A stretch of DNA of 64,000 nt from Shinisaurus crocodilurus (GCA_021292165.1 JAHFWL010001001.1:806001-870000), one strand, 5' to 3'. Positions 41,660 to 52,404 are shown, counted from the stretch's first letter. The notes: generated by a model not told the origin, from the sequence alone. A program made the numbers and translations.

Positions 41660-42105
41660 AGAATGGGGATGTATGAGAACTTTGTTCCTGTTCACAAATC
41701 ATGTGAACATGTCTGGTTTGCAACCCCGAATGTGAATGTGAGTAGGAGCGCAATTTCCCAAACTTGCATTTTTTTTCACAGTTTCCCGAACTTGCGTTTG
41801 GAAGCGCACACTTGTGCAAGAGCACATTCTCCCTCCAAATCTGCATCATCACACTTTAGCCTGTGGGGGAAAGTATGCATTTGGGGTATATGATTTTTTT
41901 AAATGCACATTTTTTCCCAATGGAAAATGCACATTTTTTCCCCAACGGAAAATGCACATTTTCTCAATCAATCAATCCAAAAAGAAAAAGGAAAAAAAGA
42001 GATGCTCATGTTCAGGAATGCCAACAGGATAAAACGATCTTTGAGGAGGAATTCGGAGAATCTCAATGAGCTCGAACATCGCATGTTCGCCCATCCCTAC
42101 AATAC
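41660..42105. repeat. Dispersed GGGGATGTATGAGAAC...CCCATCCCTAC element
   Basis: Starts GGGGATGTATGAGAACTTTG, ends GTTCGCCCATCCCTAC. The tandem GGAAAATGCACATTTT units (41913-41962) differ by only a few bases. Related to 3535-3900 and 18345-18720. Confidence 0.5.
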
Positions 42106-42600
42106 CTTTGTGGTGATTGTTAGCTACTTCCAAAGCCTATGTAATGGGAAACAAGGAAGGCACTCTTCAGACTGGGAGGGAGGACGGCGTGTGGGTTTAA
42201 GCAATGAAACACTTAGTTCCCCATCGCCCATCGGCAGCACTTCGGAACAAAGCTTTTCTATAAAGCACACGGGCCCATAAATAACCGGCAAGCTTGGAAA
42301 TAAATACAGCTGTAAGCCGACAAAGGCCAGTGATGAATGATGTTTATTTAATTTCTCACGTGTGGTCCATTATGGAGGCAATCATGGGGCTTACTCTGTG
42401 CTTTCATGTCTGAGATCCTCCTTTTCACAGATCGAGAGTGGCAGCTCTGTCAAAAACCAAGAAGGAAAGGGCTGGGTCGGGGATCAGGTGGGAGGAATAC
42501 ATGCCCCCAAAGTATAGGGCATTTAGCTTATTCTGACAGCCTGCAGTTTCCTAATGGTACAACACTGGAAGAATCCTATTCAGGATAACTCATGCCTTCC
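42105..42600. promoter_or_regulatory. Candidate conserved non-coding element
   Basis: Unique sequence with CCCATAAATAACCGGCAAGC, GATGTTTATTTAATTTCTCA and GGTCCATTATGGAGGCAATC. No repeats. Suggestive of an enhancer; composition evidence only. Confidence 0.38.
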
Positions 42601-42687
42601 AACAGGCACAGCGCCAGTACCCAGCATGGCTGGGAAAATATTTGAGCCCCAGGTCCCAGGAGGGCCCACTGGAGCTGACACTGTTAG

Positions 42688-42695
42688 CAAACACG

Positions 42696-42736
<41 letters not shown>

Positions 42737-42800
42737 CCCCCTTTCTTTCTTCTTTCTTTCTTCCCCCTTCCTTCCTTCCTTCCTTCCTCTTATTTATTTT
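42688..42800. repeat. (CT)n/(CTTT)n/(CCTT)n pyrimidine tract
   Basis: About 110 bp of nearly pure pyrimidine, made of several simple motifs in series. Confidence 0.9.
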
Positions 42801-43420
42801 ATTTATTATATTTTTTGAATCGCCCATCTGGCCAGTCATCTGGCCACTCTGAGTGATGTACAGTCCAATAAAATACAGGGGGGGGGGGAAACAGAGTGTA
42901 AAACACAATTAAAAACAGTAGAAAACTCACCCCATATTCCTGCCTGAAAAGCCACGTTTTTAATGCATGGTGGAAGCTAATCAAGGAAGGGGCATGGCGG
43001 AGGTCACTGGGGAGAGAGTTCCATAACTTGGGGGCTGCCACAGAAATGTTTCTCTGGCTGGTTTCTCCCTGGTTTCTGTGGCTGAAGGGACAGGGAGAAG
43101 GCTGTCCGTGGCAGATCTTGTTGAGCAGCCTACTTGATGTTCTGGAGGTGCTCCTTGAGATAAACTGGACCGGAGCCATGCAGGGTTTTAAAGGTCAACG
43201 CCAACACCTTGAATTCGGCTTAGCAAACAACTGGTAGCCAGTGCAACTCCCTGAGCACCGGAGTGAAGTGATCCCGCCGGTGGCTGCCTTTAACCAGGCG
43301 AGCCGCCACGTTCTGTACCAGCTGTAGCTTCCGAACCGTCTTCCAGGGTAACCCCACGTAGAGCGCATTACAGTAGTCTAGGCGAGAGGAGACCAAGGCA
43401 TGCTTCCTTCCTAGCAGTGG
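42800..43420 (-). mobile_element. L2 LINE 3' portion with ORF2 C-terminus
   Basis: Minus strand, from about 43410 down: [47 protein letters not shown], then after a frame break ISVAAPKLWNSLPSDLRHA and SFHHALKTWLFRQ. The 3' UTR runs to about 42820. These are hallmark L2-clade motifs. Broken by stops and indels. Confidence 0.87.
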
Positions 43421-43439
43421 TCATGCGATAAAGCAAACC

Positions 43440-43855
43440 ACAGGCAAAGGCTGCAGCTACCTGTAGGGTGGTTATGTACCGTCTTTTACAGAGGACAGTC
43501 CTCCATTTGTAGAGATCCGGGAGCTGGGACTCCGAGCTCGGAGTGCCTTCTCCACCCACTTGCAGCCGGTGCAGAAAGAACCGTGCTGGCTGCATCTCCA
43601 AGCTCACAAACATGACCTCGGAGAAGGGCTTTTGTGTTGTGATATGTATCACATTACCAGCTGTGGAACACTGTTTACACATGGAAGGAACAGAATGGCG
43701 GGTAAACAGGTTTATTATGTCTCTCTAGAATCTCGTTTTTTTGGCAGGGGTTACTTGAGTGTGAGAACAATATGAGCTAGTCACATGGTTTGTATGTTCT
43801 GATGATGTGTTAACTTATTGTCTGTCTGAAGCCATTTTAGAGAGAAGCTGAACTG
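43440..43855. other. Unclassified sequence, no gene seen
   Basis: No repeat recognised; frames lack conserved motifs. Confidence 0.3.
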
Positions 43856-43856
43856 T

Positions 43857-43916
43857 TTCCTTCTTCTTCTTCTTCTTCTTCTTCTTCTTCTTCTTCTTCT
43901 TCTTCTTCTTCTTCAC
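43857..43916. repeat. (TTC)n triplet repeat
   Basis: About 19 uninterrupted TTC units. With 40572-40643 this makes two long GAA/TTC tracts 3.3 kb apart. Confidence 0.93.
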
Positions 43917-43919
43917 CTT

Positions 43920-44335
43920 CTTGGTGATGCATGCTGGACTTGTTACTGCTACAATGTAACGTCTTTGCTGCAGTGGAGTGAGCTCAACTCCACTCCACTG
44001 AATGTAATGCTTGCTATGCATTTATACTCTGCACATGGACTGTAACTAGGAAATGTATACTCTGTAGAACTTTACTTGCTAAGTGAATAAACAGGTAGAA
44101 TTAGACCTGTGGCGTTTACAGAGTGTTTCCTGATTCCATGGATTAATCTGCAACGGAGCAGCCAGGCTGGTTCACTGGCACACACGCTGCACGCTGCACG
44201 CTGCTGCGGGAGGAGGGAGACAGATATCTGGAAGCTCTGTGTGTGGATTGTACAGGCGAGTGCAGGCACACAGACAAGGATAATAAATCTCCTAACCCGC
44301 ACACACACTCTGCTAAAAGTCAAGTTGCATCATTT
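43920..44335. other. Unclassified sequence, no gene seen
   Basis: A GCACGCTGCACGCTGC short direct repeat near 44185. AATAAACAGG and AATAAATCTC resemble polyadenylation signals, but no upstream exon is evident. Confidence 0.3.
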
Positions 44336-44344
44336 TGTGGGCAT

Positions 44345-44588
44345 TTCAGGGGGAGGGAAGGAGACAGGCACCTCCACAATACGAAATATCCTGGTGGCAC
44401 CTCAGCCCCCCTTCCTTCGTGCTCTGAGGCACAACACTTAGGTAGCCAAAATCGGCCATCTAAGTGTTTTGCAGGGTGGGAGGAATGCGGAGGCGACCTT
44501 TGCCTCTGTGCCCCTTTTGCCCCGCATAGGATAACCATAATCCTCTGAGTTCAGAGGGTTATGGGCATCCCGACTGGATTGTGCCCTC
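44345..44588. repeat. 3' part of the 34078/47881 repeat
   Basis: GGGTGGGAGGAATGCGGAGG and TAACCATAATCCTCTGAGTTC match the last 200 bp of 47881-48331. Confidence 0.5.
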
Positions 44589-44599
44589 ACTTGCTTAAT

Positions 44600-45045
44600 T
44601 CTCGACCATTGAAAGCAGCAAAAGTGATTAACTTTGCCTGAATCATACTGCCTGGATTTTGCTGCATTAATTCCCCCCCCCCGAAAAAAAAAATCAAGAC
44701 TTAATTTTAGACAGTAATGTTTTCTGGTTTGAAAATTGCTTTTTTAATACATTTTCGCTGAGATTTGTGTTTTTACAATTGCACTTTCTTTTTTGTACAT
44801 GCAATAGAGGAGAAAAGCAGCTAATAAAAGAAAACAATTAAATATAGTAGCTACTCAGATTGTTGGCTCACAGATTGTACGCTGAAGACTTAATGGCTTC
44901 AACGGTAAATTAAGAGACAATAAACCACACCGTTTATGGTGGCTTAAAGGGAATGATCATGAGAGTGAGGCAAACTGTGCACCAAATTATCCACTGCTTT
45001 TAGTTATTATTTGACTCTGAATTATCCACAACATTTTGGCTTTTT
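44600..45045. promoter_or_regulatory. Candidate conserved non-coding element
   Basis: AT-rich unique block: CAATTAAATATAGTAGCTAC, AATGGCTTCAACGGTAAATT and ACAATAAACCACACCG, followed by TTTATGGTGG. No repeats. Texture of a deeply conserved enhancer. Confidence 0.4.
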
Positions 45046-45054
45046 TGAAATGTT

Positions 45055-45261
45055 GTGCTGGGACTCAGGAGATCTGGGTTCTAGTCCCCGCTCGGCCATG
45101 AAACTCACTGGGTGACTTTGGGCCAGTCACTGACTCTCAGCCTAACCTACCTCACAGGGTTGTTGTGAGGATCAAATGGAGAGGAGGAGGATGATTATGT
45201 AAGCCGCCTTGGGTTCCTTGCAGGAAAAAAGGCGGGGTATAAATATAATAAATAAATAAAT
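45055..45261 (+). mobile_element. CORE-SINE, 5'-truncated
   Basis: Starts inside the tRNA-like head, then GGGTTCTAGTCCCCGCTCGG (B-box region), the TTTGGGCCAGTCACTGACTC body and the GCCTTGGGTTCCTTGCAGG tail with (AAAT)n. Near consensus, so fairly young. Confidence 0.88.
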
Positions 45262-45315
45262 GCACCTTCTAGGCAGTGGGGCGTTCTTGCTTCAAGGAAC
45301 TGTTTTGACATTGTC

Positions 45316-45605
45316 TGGGTTCAGACAACATGATAACCCCCACACAAGGCTTGAGTATGGGTTGAGTGTGCATTGTTGTTGAAATGTGGATCATTGAGTT
45401 GTCTGAACTCAGCCAAGATAACAAACCATGGTGAACAACCCACAATTCACAACTCAACAACAAACCATGGGCTCTCTTCATGGGTTGTTTGTGGCTAACA
45501 AGCCACGGCTTGCTAGAGTGGCTGGTTCAGACAACACGATAACCCACATTTCAACGACAACCTACACTCAGTCCAGGAGAGTGGGTTATCATTTGTCTGA
45601 ACCCC
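45316..45605. repeat. MITE with GGGTTCAGACAACATGATAA ends
   Basis: GGGTTCAGACAACATGATAA at the left matches the complement of GGGTTATCATTTGTCTGAACCC at the right. A GGTTCAGACAACACGATAAC copy also lies inside (45522), so the end sequence occurs three times. Superfamily undetermined. Confidence 0.6.
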
Positions 45606-45762
45606 GTGTATCCATCTATCAATAAATGTGAGTTGTAGTTTACTATGCCTCCTAATTCAATGTGAGATAGGAAACTATGACTCCCATGCACACGGACAGG
45701 AAAAGAGGGTCCTGAAAGTGCTCAGGCCAGCCAGCTCCCCGTGGCACTAGTTCCCCTAGCGC

Positions 45763-46312
45763 AGGGGTGGGGAACCTCCATCCAGTGGGCCAAATAACTG
45801 CTCCAAATGCTTGATATTATTTACTCCATCCTACTCTGTCCCCAACTCCAAAGAGGGTGCACAAGATAGGGAAAGATAATGCCTGGATGCAACTGTCTCC
45901 CATCTATAATTGGGAGACAGTGTGGCATAGTGGTGAGAGTGTTGGACTGGGACTTGGGAGATCCGGGTTCTAGTCCCGGCTCGGCCATGAAACTCACTGG
46001 GTGACTTTGGGCCAGTCACTGACTCTCCACCTAACCTCCCTCACAGGGTTGTTGTAAGGATAAAATGGAGAGGAGGAGGAGGAGGATTACGTAAGCCGCC
46101 TTGGGTTCCTTGCAGGAAAAAAGGCGGGGTATAAATATAATAAATAAATAAATAAATAAATAATTGTACACTGAACAAAGGTAAAGAGTCACATCTGTAA
46201 CTCCACCCACTTTTTGGGTACGGGCGCACCCCCTGCTGGAAGGTAGATCCCAGTAGATTATGACCGAAGTAATGCAGATCTTAACAGGAGAAAAGGTTCC
46301 TCACCGCTGTGC
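45763..46312. mobile_element. hAT-like element carrying a CORE-SINE
   Basis: GCAGGGGTGGGGAACCTCCA at the left and AAAAGGTTCCTCACCGCTG at the right are inverted ends. The SINE at 45913-46163 is inserted within it. No target duplication is clear. Confidence 0.5.
45913..46163 (+). mobile_element. CORE-SINE, full length
   Basis: Head GTGTGGCATAGTGGTGAGAG with B-box region GGGTTCTAGTCCCGGC, MIR-like body, L2-type tail GGCGGGGTATAAATATAA and (AAAT)n. Complete and near consensus. Confidence 0.9.
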
Positions 46313-46453
46313 TGGCCCTTCAACAGGGTATGTTCAACAGGGAGTGGCCAAGAGGAGAATGGGCATGGAGCATTGCCTGCTGCTGGTGGAGAACCTCATC
46401 ATGAGCTGAGCCCAAATATTTAGAGCCTGGAGCCTGGCTTGTCATGTGGTGTG

Positions 46454-46833
46454 GATTTTTCAACAGTGCCAGCTCCAGGTTTTGGAGGGCCCTTGGGTAG
46501 GTCTCCCTCAATTCCCCCCCTCCCTCAGTGAGTCTCCCTTCTCGCCTCCATTGTCACCAGCCGCTCTTCCTCCTCCTCCTCCTCCTCTTTCTCATCATTG
46601 CCACCAGTTGCTTGCTTGACAGGTAGAGGGAGCCAGTGAGCAAGTAGGCAGTGGCATCTGCTCCTGCTCACCACCTCCATGGCCTGGGCCAGACAGAGCC
46701 CAGATGAACACGCAGGTTGCAGTGGTGAAGAGGAGGAGCAAGTTGAGGGGGCTCTTCTTGCCAGTGGGCCCCTGCTGGGGTGTGGGGCCTTGGCAGGTGC
46801 CCGACCATGCCTACCGTTGGCGCCGGCCCTGAT
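46454..46833 (-). mobile_element. hAT-like element with CAGKGCCRGC ends
   Basis: CAGTGCCAGCTCCAGGTTTT at the left and GTTGGCGCCGGCCCTG at the right are inverted ends. The interior matches 57483-57770 in reverse, including the TCCTCC-rich stretch. Flanks are only weakly similar. Confidence 0.55.
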
Positions 46834-46849
46834 TCCCAAACTGTGAAGG

Positions 46850-47550
46850 TTTGTATTCCGAGCCCCTCCTCCCAGTTCCAGAATTCACTCTAGTCGTCTC
46901 TGTGTCACTAATAATGCGCGGAGCGGCCCTTTATGAACACAAAGTGTACTGCTACCTTCCATCATCCCATGGGAAAGAAAGGGATAGGCATTTGGACTGC
47001 ATAAATAAAAACACAAATGAAAGGTTGGCTAGAGATGCAGCTCAACACAGAGTCTTCTTAAAGCCTTCCCGTCTCTCTCGCCTTCTCTCTGGCAACGAGT
47101 CTCCCCACAACCCCACATTAACTCTATTAATACCAGCCACAAGGTCATTACTCAGGCACTGTGTCTTCCTCCAGCATAAATATTTATAAAAGGCTGACCT
47201 GTGGCTGCTGCATTTTCCTTTTATTTGATTTCTGCCGCCTTTTGTGTCTGGCAGCTAATGTGGTCTTCTGGCCCTCTGTCTGCGAGCGGAAACGGTCCAT
47301 GCAAGGGAGGAGGGAAAGGGGGGGGGGGAAGAGGATGCCATGTTGGCTAAACAAAGCTTGGCATGGCAAGGGTGAGTGGAATACCGGAGGGAACTTTCAT
47401 GAAAAGCCCAAGAGAAATATAGGTGTGTTTGAGAGACTCCACCTATGTGTACCACTCTTCACTTTGCATCTCAGAAAGGCAGAATGCGTTCTTTATTGCT
47501 GGGAAGGGATGGGGGAGAAATCTGTTCAGTAAATTTTCATCTTTTCAAAC
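46850..47550. promoter_or_regulatory. Candidate conserved non-coding element
   Basis: The core at 47090-47300 has CCCCACATTAACTCTATTAA, ATACCAGCCACAAGGTCATT, CATAAATATTTATAAAAGGC and GTCTGGCAGCTAATGTGG. No repeats and no conserved frame. One of the more convincing enhancer-like blocks in the window. Confidence 0.42.
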
Positions 47551-47555
47551 TAATG

Positions 47556-47777
47556 GAGAGCCAGTGTGGTGCAGGGGTGAGAGTGTTGGACTGAAGACCC
47601 GGGTTCTAGTCCCCACTCAGCCATGAAGCTCCCTGGGTGAGTTTGAGCTAGTCCCTGACTCTCAGCCTAACCTACCTCCTCACAGGGTTGTTGTGAGGAT
47701 GAAAAGGGAGAGGAGGAGGAGCATGTAAGCTTCCACCTTGGATTCCTTGAAAAAGGAAAAAAAGGTGGGATATAAAT

Positions 47778-47831
<54 letters not shown>

Positions 47832-47832
47832 G
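47556..47832 (+). mobile_element. CORE-SINE, full length, with (AAT)n tail
   Basis: GAGAGCCAGTGTGGTGCAGG head, GGGTTCTAGTCCCCACTCAG, body and tail GGTGGGATATAAATGT. The A-rich tail has expanded into a (TAA)n microsatellite of about 17 units. Confidence 0.88.
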
Positions 47833-47880
47833 AAACTCAGTTATCCATCAAAATTCACACTTCTCCAAAGTTCTTCAATA

Positions 47881-48331
47881 GGGGGAGTGATCCTATGGCC
47901 CCTAGACATTGTTTGGGGGTGGGGCACTAGGATACTTTGGATTCCCAGATCTGAGGTCAGAAATGGAGCTCTGGCCTCAGAACTGGGAATCTGCGCTCCG
48001 ACATTCCCCCTCGCAGCTGGCGTGGAAAGAACTGCCAAGTCTGGGAGCTCAACCTCAGAGAGGGGGAAAATTGGGTGCTCTGGTGGGTGGAGAGGGGAGG
48101 AGACTGCAGAGGCCATGGTACAACATACGGTATTCTGTGTCCTCTGCAACCTTTCCTCCTCCAAAGAGCCCCAGCTAGACTGCCAAAAATCATGGCTGTC
48201 TAGCAAAAATGCAGGGTGGGAGGAACAGGAAGGCAGTAACCACCTCCACTGCTGCTCCCGCTCTGCATAAAATACCCATAATCCTCTGAATTCAGAGGCT
48301 TATGTTATGGGCATCCCAATTGGATTACACG
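47881..48331. repeat. Dispersed GTGATCCTATGGCCCC repeat, copy 2
   Basis: Collinear with 34078-34508, sharing the GATCTGAGGTCAG region, the TTCCTCCTCC region and CCTCTGAATTCAGAGGCTTA. Ends GGGCATCCCAATTGGATTAC. About 450 bp. Confidence 0.55.
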
Positions 48332-48339
48332 GCCAGAAT

Positions 48340-48505
48340 GAATGCATACAAAGATGCATACATATATAGGAAATAACAAGCAAAAATGCATTCTAAAAGA
48401 GAAATTGCTTGCAAAAAAAGGGCATATTTGGCCAAAATGCATACAAAAACACATGTATTAGAGAGACATGTTCACAAAAATGCTTATGAATTTTCATGCG
48501 AACTT

Positions 48506-48543
<38 letters not shown>

Positions 48544-48650
48544 CAGGACAAAACCAAATTTAAGGCTGGAGAAATTCTCAAAGTTCAAGATGAACTGACC
48601 TTAAGACTGGAAAAATGAGAAACGGAGAGAAGTCAACATTGACAGTTTCA
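48340..48650. repeat. Inverted, diverged ATGCATAC-rich repeat with (CT)n
   Basis: Repeated AAATGCATAC words resemble the complement of the 18901-19241 element. A (CT)n tract of about 15 units at 48510-48540. Confidence 0.45.
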
Positions 48651-48659
48651 TCTGACCCT

Positions 48660-49105
48660 AAGCTGGGCCTCTTCGTTACAGACCTGTCACTGTAGGCAAT
48701 CTATGTGTGCTGTCCAAATGATAGATTCCTGTTGCTTTCCCAATATTTTTAAGGCAATGTCCCTTCTTTCAAAATCTATTCTTGGTCCACGGAATACATT
48801 GAACATGGAGGATGACAAACAGGAATGACCAAGTGCGGTTTAAGGCAACCCTTTATATCCTTTGCTGACCCTGTTGCTCAGCACCTGTTGCTCCTGCTGT
48901 GCTGACACTCAGCTCACCATAATCCCAGAGCAGCGTCATGTATAGCGCCGCTCTTAGATTACATAATGTCCATCACGATGACACGAGCACAAATCTTACC
49001 CCTGTCTGGATTTACATGGGTTTGTAAAAGCCTTTACTTCCCAGCACCACCGCCATATTATTATATACGGCACTTCTGTGTCATATCTCACATGCATTTT
49101 TGTTA
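48660..49105. other. Unique spacer, no gene seen
   Basis: No repeat or supported coding region. Confidence 0.3.
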
Positions 49106-49109
49106 CAAT

Positions 49110-49645
49110 CCTTGCAAACGGGCAACGTGTGCAAATCAGGCCACGATCAAACACGAGGAAGCACGAGGAAGGTGAAGCTACCCCAGCTGATGTGCTGGAG
49201 GGATCATTCACGAATGTTCCCCAAGTTCCCTAAACTTGACAGAGGTAAAATTGAGGCAGGGCCTCTTATATGTTCTCTGCCGACTCTCTGTTCCCCAGCT
49301 CCTGATCTCTCTTTTCCCCATCTGCCCCCCCCCCCAGGGGTTTGGAGAAGAGCAGGGGCATGTTTGAGAAATTCCCTCTTTTGAAATTTGCACAAGTTTC
49401 CACAAATATCGCATCACTTTCTCTAAATTTCTCCATAGACCAAAGTGGGACTGGTTCCGTCTACGAAGGAAATTTGCACACATTGGACTGGGAATCAGGA
49501 GCGAGATGAACGCGAGCACGTGTCCATCGATCTACTAATATTTTCGGTGGACACGTGCCTGTTCGGAGCTTCGAACGGGGCATGCTTGCGTGTTTTGCGA
49601 GCAAAAAACGAAATTCTCATGCATCCCTACCAGGCTGAGCGGAAG
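49110..49645. repeat. GCGCAAAT-family element interrupted by a 227-bp block
   Basis: Collinear with 15085-15412 except that 49161-49387 is inserted between CACGATCAAACACGAGGAA and TTGCACAAGTTTCC. The right end GAAATTCTCATGCATCCCTA is intact. Confidence 0.55.
49161..49387 (+). repeat. Direct duplication, copy 1
   Basis: 227 bp beginning GCACGAGGAAGGTGAAGCTA and ending CTCTTTTGAAAT. The same sequence lies at 49961-50189 with about four or five substitutions and a longer C-run. Copy 1 interrupts a transposon-like element. Confidence 0.92.
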
Positions 49646-49960
49646 GCAGGGACAGTGAACCTCTGCCCAACAGAGGCTTGGGCTTCCTCTGCGTGCCCTG
49701 CCCCTCCGCTATGTGATCAGAGATGAAGAAGTGGGGATTCCCCGGTTGGGAGGGTGAGTGGCGTGGAGGGGAATCGGAGATAACAGCTCCGAGATAACAG
49801 CAGGGATTTCCCTGACTTTTTGTGGCACCCAACTGGCTAGGGAAAAGCCGGGTGGAGGAGCAAAGCCGAGACAGCTCAGTCCGCTGTGCTCTGTGGAGTG
49901 AAGGGCACTGTCTGAGCAGGCTTCACTTTGCCTGCCCAGCTTCCTTCCCAATGGGAGAAG
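49646..49960. other. Spacer between the two duplicate copies
   Basis: Moderately GC-rich, unclassified. CTCCGAGATAACAGC and GGAGATAACAGC form a short direct repeat near 49770-49800. No gene seen. Confidence 0.35.
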
Positions 49961-50189
49961 GCACGAGGAAGGTGAAGCTACCCCAGCTGATGTGCTGGAG
50001 GGATCATTCGCGAATGTTCCCCAAGTTCCCTAAACTTGACAGAGGTAAAATTGAGGCAGGGCCTCTTATATGTTCTCTGTCGACTCTCTGTTCCCCAGCT
50101 CCTGATCTCTCTTTTTCCCATCTGCCCCCCCCCCCCCAGGGGTTTGGAGAAGAGCAGGGACATGTTTGAGAAATTCCCTCTTTTGAAAT
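49961..50189 (+). repeat. Direct duplication, copy 2
   Basis: 229 bp, about 98% identical to 49161-49387. The flanks differ completely, so only this block was copied. The ends are not TG/CA, so it does not look like an LTR pair. Confidence 0.92.
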
Positions 50190-50221
50190 CTAATGTGACT
50201 GTGTAAGACTTCCTTGGAAAT

Positions 50222-50464
50222 TATCCACATTTATTTATATTTATATCCCTCTTTTTTCCTGCAGGGAACCTGAAGCAGCTTACATAATCCTCCTCCTCCT
50301 CCTCCTCCTCTCCATTTCATTCTCACAACAACCCTGTGGGGTAGTTTAGGCTGAGTCAGTGACTGGCCCAAAGTCACCCAGTGAGCTTCATGGCTGAGTG
50401 GGGACTAGAACCTGGATCTCCCGAGTCCCAGTCCAATGCTCTAACCATTACTCCACACTGGCTT
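50222..50464 (-). mobile_element. CORE-SINE, full length
   Basis: Minus-strand copy: tail complement TTATATCCCTCTTTTTTCC, (TCC)n, body CAAAGTCACCCAGTGAGCTT, head ending CCACACTGGCTT. Slightly more diverged than its neighbours. Confidence 0.87.
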
Positions 50465-50491
50465 ATATTGTCCACATAAAGGAGTTTCAGC

Positions 50492-50985
50492 ATGCAACTC
50501 CTCTGCAGAGGGAACTGCACTGGCTCCCTATTCGCTTACTGGGTCAGGTTTAAGGTTCTGGTACTAGTGTACAAAGTCCTAAACAACTTGGGACCAGGAT
50601 ACCTGACACAGCGCCTTCTCCCGTACCAACCTGCCCAGTCACTGGGTTCATTGAAGGACATTCTCCTGGTAGTTCCACATGGACCTATGGCCTGGTTGGA
50701 GTCCACCACAGGAAAAAAGCCTTCAGTGTGGTGGCCCCACTTCTATGGAACTCCCTGCCTCTGGAGGTCAGGCAGGCTCCAACACGGTTGTTTTTGGCCC
50801 CTGCTGAAGACATCTATGTTTCGGGAAGCCTCCCTTGCTGACCACCCATGGTTTTAATGTTATTCTATTTTTAATGCACTGTTTTTATTCTTTCATCTGT
50901 TTTATCTTGTTATTGTTCTCTGCTCTGGGATCTGTCTAGATATGGAGCAGTATACAAATGCTGTAAATAAAAAAATAATTAATAA
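50492..50985 (+). mobile_element. L2 LINE 3' portion
   Basis: Translation fragments FKVLVLVYKVLNNLGPGYL and the following YQPAQS...frame, with a frame break near 50710, are L2-clade ORF2 C-terminal sequence. The 3' UTR follows (TTATTGTTCTCTGCTCTGGG) with the tail GGAGCAGTATACAAATGC and A-rich end. Confidence 0.8.
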
Positions 50986-50989
50986 TCAC

Positions 50990-51425
50990 TTCAGCTCGGA
51001 TGACTTTACTGTGCCTGGGGCACAGGAAGCCCGCACCCGGCGAAGCCAGGTTCCTGGCCAAAGCACAGGGTAGATGATCTACCTGGTGCATCAGCTGGTG
51101 GGGTGCCTTCACCTGCTCTGTAGTTTCTGTATCATGAACGTACCTATCCTTGTGATGGAGGGGAAGTGGAAACCCTTGGGCATGTGCCATTATACAGTTC
51201 TTTTTATTGAGACATTCGCCATGTTTTTATTATACCTATTCTACAAAAAAAATCCCAGGCTGATCAATTGGATTTTATCTTGGTGTTCTTCTTTCGTATC
51301 AGGATTCTCAGATTACAGACAAGGTGGCCAGGTTCTGTGTAGCGGCTGGTGCCTGTCACAAACGTTCGGTAAAAATGGCATCATTAGAACTGGCTAATAC
51401 TCCAGGGTCATGTTAATCTTTTTTT
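50990..51425. other. Unique spacer, no gene seen
   Basis: Mixed sequence, no repeat or coding feature recognised. Confidence 0.3.
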
Positions 51426-51674
51426 GAGTGTTGGTGTGGCGTAGTGGTGAGAGTGTTGGACTGGGACTCGGGAGATCCTGGGTTCTAGTCCCCGCTCGGC
51501 CATGAAGCTCACTGGGTGACTTTGGGCCATTCACTGGCTCTCAGCCTAACCTACCTCACAGGGTTGTTGTGAGGATAAAATGGAGAGGAGGATGAGGATT
51601 ATGTAAGCCTCCTTGAGTTCCTTGCAGGAAAAAAGGTGGGGTATAAATGTAATAAATAAATAAATAAATAAATA
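51426..51674 (+). mobile_element. CORE-SINE, full length
   Basis: TTGGTGTGGCGTAGTGGTGA head, B-box region GGGTTCTAGTCCCCGCTCGG, body, tail AAGGTGGGGTATAAATGT and (AAAT)n. Near consensus. Confidence 0.9.
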
Positions 51675-52157
51675 TGTACTTTGTATGTAAATATTGTATC
51701 TTTTATGTGCTGGTCAACGATCAAAATAAATTTAACTATTGTGCCTTTTCCCATTGGGGACCAAATAACATCGGGGTGTGTGGCCATATCCCTGACATAA
51801 TTCGGCCTGTGGAGGGCTGCGGGTGGGTGGGTGGGTCATCTGCCCTCCCACTCCAAACTACTCCCCCCCCCCGCAGTAAGAAAAGGTGAGTATTATTATC
51901 CCTATATTGTAGACAGGAAGCTAAGACTGCAAGAGGGAGAATGGCTTGTCTATGGCCACAAGGTTAGATTCAAAGCAGCATGGCTCAGATTCAGAGGACA
52001 GTCTTTTGGCCATGGCACCTGTCTGGCCATGCCAAATAGAGTCCCTGGAGTCCCTTTTGTTTTATTTCCTGCTGCTCCTTCTTGCTTGTTAGGAACAGTT
52101 CTCTGAGCTGCCTGTGTATTTACTGTAACCATTAAGCAGGGCTGGCCAAAGACCAGT

Positions 52158-52404
52158 GAGAGCCAGTGTGGCGTAGTGGTGAGAGTGTTGGACTGGGACT
52201 CGGGAGATCCGGGTTCTAGTCCCCGCTCGGCCATGAAACTCACTGGGTGACTTTGGGCCAGTCACTGACTCTCAGCCTAACCTATCTCACAGGGTTGTTG
52301 TGTGGATAAAATGGAGAGGAGGAGGACTATGTAAGCCGCCTTGGGTTCCTTTCAGGAAAAAAGGCAGGGTATAAATATAATAAATAAAATAAATAAAATA
52401 AAGA
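52158..52404 (+). mobile_element. CORE-SINE, full length
   Basis: GAGAGCCAGTGTGGCGTAGT head, intact B-box region, body, tail GGCAGGGTATAAATATAA and (AAAAT)n. About 480 bp downstream of the previous copy in the same orientation. Confidence 0.9.

Noticed and set aside
49161..50189. A pair of LTRs flanking a short retroelement
   Set aside because: The repeat ends are not TG/CA, there is no primer-binding site or coding region between them, and copy 1 sits inside another element.
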